Shown one piece after another: positions 7,108 to 12,607 of a stretch of 12,607 bases of DNA (position 1 is its first letter; every line of letters begins with the position of its first letter). The stretch lies in NCBI GenBank assembly GCA_031254905.1, contig JAIRTN010000018.1, forward strand, positions 1-12,607, written 5' to 3'. The DNA is from Coriobacteriales bacterium. Lineage in GTDB: Bacteria > Actinomycetota > Coriobacteriia > Coriobacteriales > UBA8131. The notes under the pieces were generated by a model. The model saw only the letters and a list, made by a program, of their open reading frames with translations, had not been told where the DNA came from and ran no database searches. The position numbers were made by a program, and so were the translations under genes.

Positions 7108-7950
7108 TTGACTGCCAACCAGTACAGCAAGCGCTCTGAACTGAGCCTGAGCGTCCGCCGAGGACAACGGCGCTCGGTAATCGACGACGTGCGCTTCACC
7201 GCGCCGTTCAAGCTGACCAATCCCTTTTATGACGATGACGACGCCATAAAGCTGATGCTCATCAGTGTTTCTGCCGGCATCATGGCAGGCGACGACCAGT
7301 CGATAGATTTGCGTATAGGCGACGGGGCAAGCGCGCACATCACCTCGCAGGCCTTTGAGAAGATTCATCGCATGGAGCACGGCGGTCACGCGAAGCGCAG
7401 GAGCGCCATCGAGGTTGGGACGGACGCGCAACTGATTTACCTGCCGCTCCCCGTCATCCCCTTCGCGGACAGCGATTATCGGGCACAGACCACGATTAAC
7501 CTCGCGGACGCCAGTTCTCGCCTCGCCTACGGTGAGATTCTTTCCTGCGGACGAGTTTCCCGCGAAGAACGCTTTGCCTATCGACGCTTCGCCAATCGCG
7601 TACAAATCAATGTGGCGGGAGAGTTGGCATACTCAGACAACACCGTACTTATCCCGGAAAAAAACGACGTGGAGGGGCCGGTGCTGTATGAGGGCTACAC
7701 CCACATGGGGAGTTTGGTTTTGTTTGGCTGGCCAGAATTAACACAGATTTTATATTACGCGCGGAAAAAAAGTATAGAATTTTCAGGGATGGCGGGAGTG
7801 TCCGAAAATGCTTTTGGTGGTATTTGCCTACGGACGCTGTCTCAAGGGTTTGAAACTGCTCTTATTTTCCAAAGGTCGATTGTTGACTTTCTCTGCGGAA
7901 CACAGGTGACGGATACGACGGAAACTGAGGCTACGGAGGGAGGAGGGTAA
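7108..7950 (+). CDS. ureD: urease accessory protein UreD (UreH)
   Basis: UreD binds apo-urease directly and forms the tunnel that passes nickel from UreG through UreF to the active site. The 280-residue product has family signatures TSQAFEKIHRM (79-89), LPLPVIPFADSDY (112-124) and YGEILSCGRVSREERF (141-156). It starts with TTG, backed by GAGGGGGAG (7094-7102) located at the end of ureG. The last residues (TDTTETEATEGGG) are a low-complexity tail whose DNA doubles as the ribosome binding site of the next gene. Placing ureD last among the accessory genes is common in Gram-positive urease operons. Confidence 0.95.
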   Translation: MTANQYSKRSELSLSVRRGQRRSVIDDVRFTAPFKLTNPFYDDDDAIKLMLISVSAGIMAGDDQSIDLRIGDGASAHITSQAFEKIHRMEHGGHAKRRSAIEVGTDAQLIYLPLPVIPFADSDYRAQTTINLADASSRLAYGEILSCGRVSREERFAYRRFANRVQINVAGELAYSDNTVLIPEKNDVEGPVLYEGYTHMGSLVLFGWPELTQILYYARKKSIEFSGMAGVSENAFGGICLRTLSQGFETALIFQRSIVDFLCGTQVTDTTETEATEGGG

Positions 7951-7953
7951 ACG

Positions 7954-8559
7954 TTGGACAATCATACGCCAGAGGAATGGGAAAGCTATCTGGGAAAACA
8001 AATCCGCGAGGCACGAGTTAAGAAGAAACTGCGCCAAGAGGACCTCGCTCTGGCGGCGGAAATTAGTTTGCCGACGATTTCCCGTCTTGAAGCGGGAAAG
8101 GGCTCCTCACTTTATACGTTTATCAAAGTTCTGCAGATGCTCGAGATGGAAGACGCGCTTTTGGCCGTGCGTTTTGACGTGCGGACCTCGACCTCGAGGC
8201 GGCGGGGCATGGGTAGTGGGGGCGTTGGTTTGGGTTTGGGGGGCATAGGCGGCATGGGTGGCATGGGCGGCAGCGCGAAGCGGCTTGCCTCTGGCTCGGG
8301 GTTTGGCGATGTGGGCCTTCTGGGCCCCAAAGAAAGAAACGCCGCGAATCCTGAGGGTGCGCCGTGGAGCGAATCCGATGTGTATCACGTTCCCATACCC
8401 ATACCGCTGTACCCCGACGAGGTGTATGAATTGGTACGCAGGATTAAAGACGGCCCCTACTACGCCCTACCCACGCCGGCGCCGCGCCGCGTCCGCAAGT
8501 CGACGCAAAGCGATGACGGCGTTTACCACCTTTCGGAATACGACGAGTCCGACCTCTGA
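7954..8559 (+). CDS. XRE-type helix-turn-helix protein with Gly-rich linker
   Basis: The 201-residue product has an N-terminal lambda-repressor-like HTH domain (about 12-68). RQEDLALAAEISLPTISRLE is the helix-turn-helix core, and GKGSSLYTFIKVLQML completes the fold. A Gly/Met-rich linker follows (85-106, repeats of GGMGG), then a polar C-terminal part (about 125-201) with VYHVPIPIPLYPDEVYELVRRI, which I do not recognise. It starts with TTG only 3 bases after ureD, with a GGAGGAGGG site, so it is probably co-transcribed with the urease genes and may regulate them or itself. Proteins with this HTH type also occur as antitoxins, but no toxin gene is present. A link to urease is inferred from position only. 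Confidence 0.8.
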   Translation: MDNHTPEEWESYLGKQIREARVKKKLRQEDLALAAEISLPTISRLEAGKGSSLYTFIKVLQMLEMEDALLAVRFDVRTSTSRRRGMGSGGVGLGLGGIGGMGGMGGSAKRLASGSGFGDVGLLGPKERNAANPEGAPWSESDVYHVPIPIPLYPDEVYELVRRIKDGPYYALPTPAPRRVRKSTQSDDGVYHLSEYDESDL

Positions 8560-8646
8560 GGTTTTGCGCCTTTGCAGTTTTGCGGCTCTGAGGTTTTGCG
8601 GCTCTGAGGTTTTGCGGCTTTGCGGCTTTGCGGCTCTGAAATTTGC
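8554..8646 (+). repeat. tandem 16-bp / 8-bp repeats after the HTH gene
   Basis: Four 16-base units start at 8554, 8570, 8586 and 8602. The third and fourth are identical (CTCTGAGGTTTTGCGG) and the others diverged. Two 8-base units CTTTGCGG follow (8618, 8626), then a decayed unit CTCTGAAA at 8634. The basic period is 8 bases, so the 16-mer is probably a doubled octamer. The array begins inside the last codons of the HTH gene and continues into the intergenic space. It has no spacers, so it is not CRISPR. Confidence 0.8.
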
Positions 8647-8686
8647 CGCGAGAACAGGCCCTCTGCTACCCATCGTTGTTTATTGG

Positions 8687-8695
8687 TGCTATTAT
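8687..8695 (+). promoter_or_regulatory. extended -10 promoter candidate for the NodB/ricin gene
   Basis: TGC followed by TATTAT (8690-8695) is an extended -10 element with 5 of 6 consensus bases. It lies about 40 bases before the TTG start at 8737. No good -35 hexamer is seen at the right distance, which fits an extended -10 promoter. It implies that the downstream gene is transcribed separately from the urease operon. Confidence 0.4.
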
Positions 8696-8736
8696 CGAGG
8701 GAGATTTCAGAAGCTCGTCTTTCAAGGGAGGGTGCT

Positions 8737-11496
8737 TTGGCCGCTAAGAGGAGTGTTACTCGTCGTAGTTTTGTAAGCGCCGCGGCTGCCACGGTGGCGG
8801 TGGCGGGCATCTCGCAGGCGCTCCCCGCCTTTGCCTTGGCGGATGACGCGCCAGCCCTCCCCGACGAGGAGGAGACGATGGCGGGGGCCGAGGCTGAGGT
8901 TGAGACTGAAGCGCCCGGGGTTGAGGTGCCCGGCGATGCTGGGACTGGAGCTGGGACTGGGGGCGAGGCCGGAGCCGAGGGCGACGCTGCGCCCGACGAC
9001 CCTGACGCCGCACCCGGCACCGCCGACAACGAGGAGCCGGAGGCACCGGAGGACCAAGACCCGGACAATCAGGATGGGGATAAGGGCGGCCTTGAACCTT
9101 TGGCAAACGTCGCACTTCTCCCGGAAAGTACCTATCTTATCCGCTCGGCCCTCGCCGATACTCAGGTTCTCGACATCGCCGCCGGTTCAAAGAACAGCAT
9201 GGCTAACGTGCAGCTTTACGTTTCTAATATGACGGGCGCGCAGTCTTTTGCTCTTTCCTATGACGAGCAGGGTTACGCCACGTTTACCAACACCCAGTCC
9301 GGCAAGGTTTTGGATGTCGCGGGCGCCAATACCGCCAGCGGCACCAACGTTTGGCAGTACACGCCCAACAACACCAACGCGCAAAAGTGGGTCATTGAGG
9401 CGGCTGGCGGTGCGGGCGGTGCGGGTGCGGGCGGTGCGACCTACACGCTGAGGAGCGCGCTGGGCGAGGATTTGCTGCTCGACGTTGCGGGCGCCAATAC
9501 CGCCAACGGCACCAATATCCAAGTCTACAAGCGCAACGGCACCAAGGCGCAGGCCTTTTACTTCATCGACCTCGCCCAAACGTATGTCCCCAAAAAGCCC
9601 GCCACCTTGGCGCCGGGAGACTATATCATCACGTCGGCCCTGTCCGCCTCCCCGTCCCCTGTCTTGGACATTCCCGGGGCGAGCCATGCCTCGGGCCTGC
9701 AGCTTCAGCTTTACGCGCCCAATGGGACCTTCGCGCAAATGTTCCGCGCGAGTTTCGACGGGACGTATTACACGCTGCGCTCGCTGACCTCCGGCAAGAC
9801 GCTGACGGCCGCAAACGGCAACCGCGTGGCCACCACGGCCGTCGTCCAAGAGAGCGACAACCCCGCCCTGCTCTCGCAAAAATGGGCACTTGAGGACAAC
9901 GGCGACGGCACGCTGACCTTTATTTCCGCTGCTAGCGGGCTTGCTCTCGACGCCGCGGGCGCCAATACCGCCAACGGCACCCGCATCCAACTCTACACTC
10001 CCAACGGCACTCCCGCGCAGCGCTTCCGCCTTGGTCCGCCGCCCGCCGACATCATCCCAAACGAGACACTTGTCTCGTTTATCCCCTATTCCGCCGCCGA
10101 CAAGCGAATCGACATCGCCGCCGCCTCCCGCCAAAGCGGCGCGGCCGCTCAGATTTACGCCTCGAACGACACCCTCGCGCAGAAGTTTCTGGCCGTCGCG
10201 CACGGCAACAACGTCTTCAGTTTTGCGGCCCTTTGCTCGGGCCAGCTTCTTTCTTTAGATGGTGATAAGCCCTGCCAGCAGCCTTTGGCTGCCTCTCTCC
10301 CGGCTCCCTCGCAACTCTGGAAGGTCGAGCGCGCGCTGGGAGGCATTACCCTCACCAATCAGGGTGGGCAGGGCGGCGGGCGGCGGCTTGCCGTGGCCAA
10401 CTCGACGCTTGTGGGCGCGGCTGCCGGCAACGCCACCTCCCAGTGCTTCAACTACCACATCGTTACTGCCATCGCCCCCGGAACCTATACGTTTACCAGC
10501 AAAAACGGCCTCGCTCTCGACATAACAGGTGCCTCCACCAGCAACGGCGCGCTGGCGCAACTCTACACGCCCAACGGCACCCCCGCCCAAAAATTTAAAG
10601 TCGAAGCGGCTGCCAACGGCACCATCAGCATCAAGAATTGTCGCTCGGAAAAAGCGATTACCGTGGATAAAACCGCTACAACCAACGGCACGACAGTCTC
10701 CCAGCAAAGCTATCAGGGGGGAGCGAATCAGCGCTTCACCCTTGTGCCAAGTGGCGATGGCTACCTCCAAATCCGCTCGTCCCTCTCCCCATTTACCTAT
10801 TTAGCTGCTGACAGAAACGCCTCCGAAGCCAAGCTGTACTCCACCACCGACGCGGCCAAGGCTCTGAGTTTTAGTTATCAGTCGACCACCTATATCAAGG
10901 CGGATAAGTGGATTGCCCTTACTTTTGACGACGGGCCGAGCGCCTATACCGAGAACCTGCTTAACGAGTTGAAGAAGCGCGACGTGCACGTGACGTTCTT
11001 TATTGTGGGCGCCTACGCCACAAATACGAAGCGGGAGTGGCTGTTTAAGCGCATGAGCGACGAGGGGCACGAAATTGGCAACCACACGTGGGGGCATAAC
11101 GGCGCTGCCGACGTTCTTATAGGCTCGCTTCAAGCCACGGATGACCTGGTGAGAAGCGTGACCGGCAAGACGCCCGCCCTGATGCGGCCGCCGGGCGGCG
11201 GCGTTAATGCCCAGACCCGCGCCTGCGGAAAACCTATTATTCTTTGGTCGATAGACCCCCGCGACTGGGAGAACCGCAACGGTACCTACATCTACAACCA
11301 CGTTGTGAACAACGCGCAAAGCGGCAGCATCGTGCTTTTGCACGACAGCCACAGCACGACCATCCCCGCCGCCCTCAAGATTATCGACACCTTGAAGGCG
11401 CGCGGGTATGCCTTTGTTACTGTTTCGCAGATGCTGGGCAACGCAAAGCCCAACACGATTTACCGGAGCGGTCCCTCAACCGTGGGGAGTTTTTGA
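8737..11496 (+). CDS. Tat-exported polysaccharide deacetylase with four ricin-like trefoils
   Basis: TTG at 8737 with AAGGGAGGG (8724-8732) gives 919 residues. The N-terminus has a twin-arginine signal (TRRSFVSAAAATVAVAG) with probable cleavage after ALA near residue 36. Residues 37-125 are Asp/Glu/Pro/Ala-rich spacer. Four ricin-like beta-trefoils follow at about 129-280, 289-434, 438-577 and 578-720, each of three repeats such as LDVAGANTANGTNIQVY. The NodB deacetylase domain (about 722-905) has all five motifs: TFDDGP with Asp731/Asp732, His783 and His787 in NHTWGH, RPPGG from Arg817, WSIDPRDW, and LLHDSH with His869. It probably deacetylates cell-wall or other GlcNAc glycans while the trefoils bind sugar; the exact substrate is unknown. 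No sortase signal or C-terminal anchor is seen, so it is probably secreted. Confidence 0.9.
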   Translation: MAAKRSVTRRSFVSAAAATVAVAGISQALPAFALADDAPALPDEEETMAGAEAEVETEAPGVEVPGDAGTGAGTGGEAGAEGDAAPDDPDAAPGTADNEEPEAPEDQDPDNQDGDKGGLEPLANVALLPESTYLIRSALADTQVLDIAAGSKNSMANVQLYVSNMTGAQSFALSYDEQGYATFTNTQSGKVLDVAGANTASGTNVWQYTPNNTNAQKWVIEAAGGAGGAGAGGATYTLRSALGEDLLLDVAGANTANGTNIQVYKRNGTKAQAFYFIDLAQTYVPKKPATLAPGDYIITSALSASPSPVLDIPGASHASGLQLQLYAPNGTFAQMFRASFDGTYYTLRSLTSGKTLTAANGNRVATTAVVQESDNPALLSQKWALEDNGDGTLTFISAASGLALDAAGANTANGTRIQLYTPNGTPAQRFRLGPPPADIIPNETLVSFIPYSAADKRIDIAAASRQSGAAAQIYASNDTLAQKFLAVAHGNNVFSFAALCSGQLLSLDGDKPCQQPLAASLPAPSQLWKVERALGGITLTNQGGQGGGRRLAVANSTLVGAAAGNATSQCFNYHIVTAIAPGTYTFTSKNGLALDITGASTSNGALAQLYTPNGTPAQKFKVEAAANGTISIKNCRSEKAITVDKTATTNGTTVSQQSYQGGANQRFTLVPSGDGYLQIRSSLSPFTYLAADRNASEAKLYSTTDAAKALSFSYQSTTYIKADKWIALTFDDGPSAYTENLLNELKKRDVHVTFFIVGAYATNTKREWLFKRMSDEGHEIGNHTWGHNGAADVLIGSLQATDDLVRSVTGKTPALMRPPGGGVNAQTRACGKPIILWSIDPRDWENRNGTYIYNHVVNNAQSGSIVLLHDSHSTTIPAALKIIDTLKARGYAFVTVSQMLGNAKPNTIYRSGPSTVGSF
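9319..9981 (+). repeat. 27-bp near-identical repeats coding the ricin motif
   Basis: A 27-base element beginning GCGGGCGCCAATACCGCC occurs at 9319-9345 (one mismatch), 9487-9513 and 9955-9981. It encodes AGANTANGT, the turn of the trefoil repeat. Near identity at DNA level suggests recent duplication or gene conversion between trefoils. Confidence 0.8.
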
Positions 11497-11583
11497 GGGC
11501 TGGCCTTGAGGCCGTACGTGGAGTTGGGGGCTGGCCTTGGGGGCTGAGGGCTGAGGGCTGCCGGGGCGGCTCTCCGCTGAGGG
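11497..11583. repeat. G-rich repeats between convergent genes
   Basis: GGGCTGGCCTTG occurs at 11497-11508 and 11528-11539, followed by GGGCTGA-type heptamers up to the stop of the minus-strand gene. Short stems such as GGCC-TTGA-GGCC are possible. No stem followed by a T-run is seen on either strand, so I cannot call a terminator although the two genes converge here. Confidence 0.6.
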
Positions 11584-12195
11584 CTAGCCTAAGGGCAGCA
11601 CCTCGACCACCTTGCAGATGACCGCACTCGCAAGGCGCTCCTTGCTTTCTTGCGGGAGGTCCTCGGTCAACTTAGCGATAACCGTCTCGTCGGTTTCGGG
11701 CACAATGATAAGCTTCGCGCCTTGGTGGCGCTCCTCCTTGGTTTCGCCCGCCAAATTTACCACGTCGTAAAGCATCATGGCTTCTCCGTTGCGCAGGAAG
11801 TTATCCTTGGTGCCGCTTGAGGAGGGCGCCCATCCAAACATGATGTGCGAATCGCCTAGCGCGCCGGGTACAAATTGGGCGATATTGGGCGTCCCATCGG
11901 CATTGACCGTCGCGACGACGCAAACGCCTTTGTACTGCTGTATGGCGGTAAAGACCGCGGCTTTATCGAGGTTGGTATAGAGGTTGGTTGCGATAGACGG
12001 GGTAGAAACCGCGTCCACTCCCTGCCCTTGGGTTTTTGAGTCGGTGCTGTCCGTCGTCTGCGTACCCGCGGATGGTGGAGTGTTGTCACTATCGTTGCCG
12101 CCCGAATTTTGGTTCGTCGTGTTTGTCGAAGGGGCGCATGCCACCAGCGACAATACCAATGCCGCACCAAAAATCGTTGCCAAAATCTTCTTCAT
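11584..12195 (-). CDS. lipoprotein with PNPOx-like flavin-binding split barrel
   Basis: The 203-residue product starts MKKILATIFGAALVLSLVAC, a lipoprotein signal with Cys20 as lipidation site. It continues with a Ser/Thr/Asn/Gly linker (21-65) that holds the domain away from the membrane. Residues about 70-203 resemble the pyridoxamine 5'-phosphate oxidase-like split barrel: YKGVCVVATVNADGTPNIAQF (88-108), then HIMFGWAPSSSGTKDNFLRNGEAMMLYD. Members bind FMN, F420 or haem. An extracytoplasmic role in electron transfer is possible, but substrate and cofactor are not known. AGGAGA lies 6 bases before the ATG. The gene converges with the NodB gene and has its own structured leader. Confidence 0.82.
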   Translation of the reverse strand: MKKILATIFGAALVLSLVACAPSTNTTNQNSGGNDSDNTPPSAGTQTTDSTDSKTQGQGVDAVSTPSIATNLYTNLDKAAVFTAIQQYKGVCVVATVNADGTPNIAQFVPGALGDSHIMFGWAPSSSGTKDNFLRNGEAMMLYDVVNLAGETKEERHQGAKLIIVPETDETVIAKLTEDLPQESKERLASAVICKVVEVLPLG

Positions 12196-12263
12196 TTTGT
12201 TTCTCCTATTCTGTCGGTTTCCGGCCGTGGAGAGCTTCTATACGAGTTGGGGCTTTTCCCCAA
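12192..12263 (-). CDS. possible 23-codon leader peptide overlapping the lipoprotein start
   Basis: A TTG at 12263, 4 bases after a perfect AAGGAGG (12268-12274), opens 23 codons (MGKSPNSYRSSPRPETDRIG...). The TGA overlaps the lipoprotein ATG as ATGA. The TTG lies in a small hairpin (TTGGGG, 5-base loop, CCCCAA, 12247-12263). The strong ribosome binding site and start-stop overlap favour translation and coupling. The short spacing and lack of any recognisable peptide signature argue against it. Confidence 0.28.
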   Translation of the reverse strand: MGKSPNSYRSSPRPETDRIGETK

Positions 12264-12274
12264 ATCGCCTCCTT

Positions 12275-12328
12275 AATAGAAAATCACGCGATATGAGTGG
12301 CGCAAAGTGCGCCTCCCCATCACGTGAT
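12275..12328 (-). terminator. long leader hairpin with U-rich tail, candidate attenuator
   Basis: In minus-strand RNA, outer arms ATCACGTGAT (12319-12328) and ATCGCGTGAT (12283-12292) pair over 10 positions with one G-U wobble. An inner exact stem GGCGCA/TGCGCC (12299-12313) closes on a 3-base loop. The bases between can form three more pairs. The hairpin is followed by TTTTCTATT. It lies between the promoter at 12363-12391 and the lipoprotein gene. The outer arms are themselves palindromic, so DNA operators are an alternative. Confidence 0.5.
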
Positions 12329-12362
12329 ACAAGTACAAACTATGTTAGCTCTCCTGCCCGTC

Positions 12363-12391
12363 ATCATACTGAATCCCACCCGTAGATTCAA
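12363..12391 (-). promoter_or_regulatory. sigma-70-type promoter of the PNPOx-like lipoprotein gene
   Basis: On the minus strand TTGAAT (12386-12391, 4 of 6) is followed after exactly 17 bases by TATGAT (12363-12368, 5 of 6). Transcription would start near 12356, giving a leader of about 160 nt that includes the hairpin at 12283-12328 and the possible leader peptide. Part of the promoter is also a 6-bp inverted repeat (TGAATC at 12370-12375, GATTCA at 12385-12390), a possible repressor site. Confidence 0.55.
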
Positions 12392-12498
12392 TGCCGCCCG
12401 CCGATTAGCCTCCCCCGTCTACCCCCTCTGAGTCCCCGCACAGCCCCGCCCAACCCGCCATATACGCCTTTGAACACTCCACAGGAGCGGGGGCGAGG

Positions 12499-12607
12499 TT
12501 AGGGGGTTGTTTCTTGTTCGATGCGTTGAGTTATCTCAAACCACTCCTCCTCAAGCCGGGGGATGCGCTTGCGTAAGGCGTGATACTCGGTCAGTGTCGC
12601 GTCGAAG
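12499..12607 (-). CDS. C-terminal end of a probable ABC-F ATPase
   Basis: Reading leftwards from the window edge, 35 codons end in a TAA at 12499-12501. The peptide includes EYHALRKRIPRLEEEWFEI and ends RIEQETTP. It is charged, coiled-coil-like sequence resembling the C-terminal extension of ABC-F proteins, which act on the ribosome or give antibiotic resistance. The ATPase domains lie outside the window, so the family call rests on this tail alone. About 100 bases without a gene separate it from the next promoter (12392-12498); no terminator is evident there. Confidence 0.5.
   Translation of the reverse strand, partial: FDATLTEYHALRKRIPRLEEEWFEITQRIEQETTP

Noticed and set aside
8258..8776. 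172-codon plus-strand open frame across the octamer repeats
   Set aside because: It overlaps the HTH gene in another frame and consists of repeat translation; no ribosome binding site or family is seen.
11497..11583. Bidirectional terminator between the convergent genes
   Set aside because: Only short GC stems are present and no T-run follows on either strand.

Overview
The window looks like chromosomal DNA of a Gram-positive bacterium of moderate to high GC, most plausibly an actinomycete of the class Coriobacteriia. This placement is inference from gene style, with no phylogeny run. The points behind it are strong purine-rich ribosome binding sites, frequent GTG and TTG starts, lipoproteins with Ser/Thr/Asn-rich linkers, and a Tat-exported NodB protein carrying tandem ricin-like trefoils.

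Layout: (a) 1-153, the minus-strand 5' end of a lipoprotein gene with a 9-bp inverted repeat in its upstream region; (b) 208-682, an intergenic/leader region with AT-rich repeats and a candidate promoter; (c) 683-8559, a plus-strand run of ten tightly packed genes, ureA-ureB-ureC-ureI-amt-ureE-ureF-ureG-ureD plus an XRE-type regulator gene; (d) 8554-8646, a short octamer-based tandem repeat; (e) 8737-11496, a 919-residue Tat-exported protein with four ricin-like trefoils and a polysaccharide deacetylase domain; (f) 11584-12195, a minus-strand lipoprotein with a PNPOx-like split barrel, behind a structured leader with its own promoter; (g) 12499-12607, the 3' end of a probable ABC-F ATPase gene on the minus strand.

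The urease cluster works as one unit. UreI would admit urea, UreABC hydrolyses it to ammonia and carbonic acid, and Amt would move ammonium or ammonia across the membrane. UreE, UreF, UreG and UreD deliver nickel and activate the apoenzyme. All catalytic residues of UreC are present. UreE has an exceptional tail, 54 histidines in 109 residues, suited to storing nickel as well as delivering it. A terminator-like hairpin between amt and ureE could set the ratio of structural to accessory gene expression. An HTH protein gene closes the operon and may regulate it.

No tRNA, rRNA, CRISPR array, insertion sequence or origin was seen.
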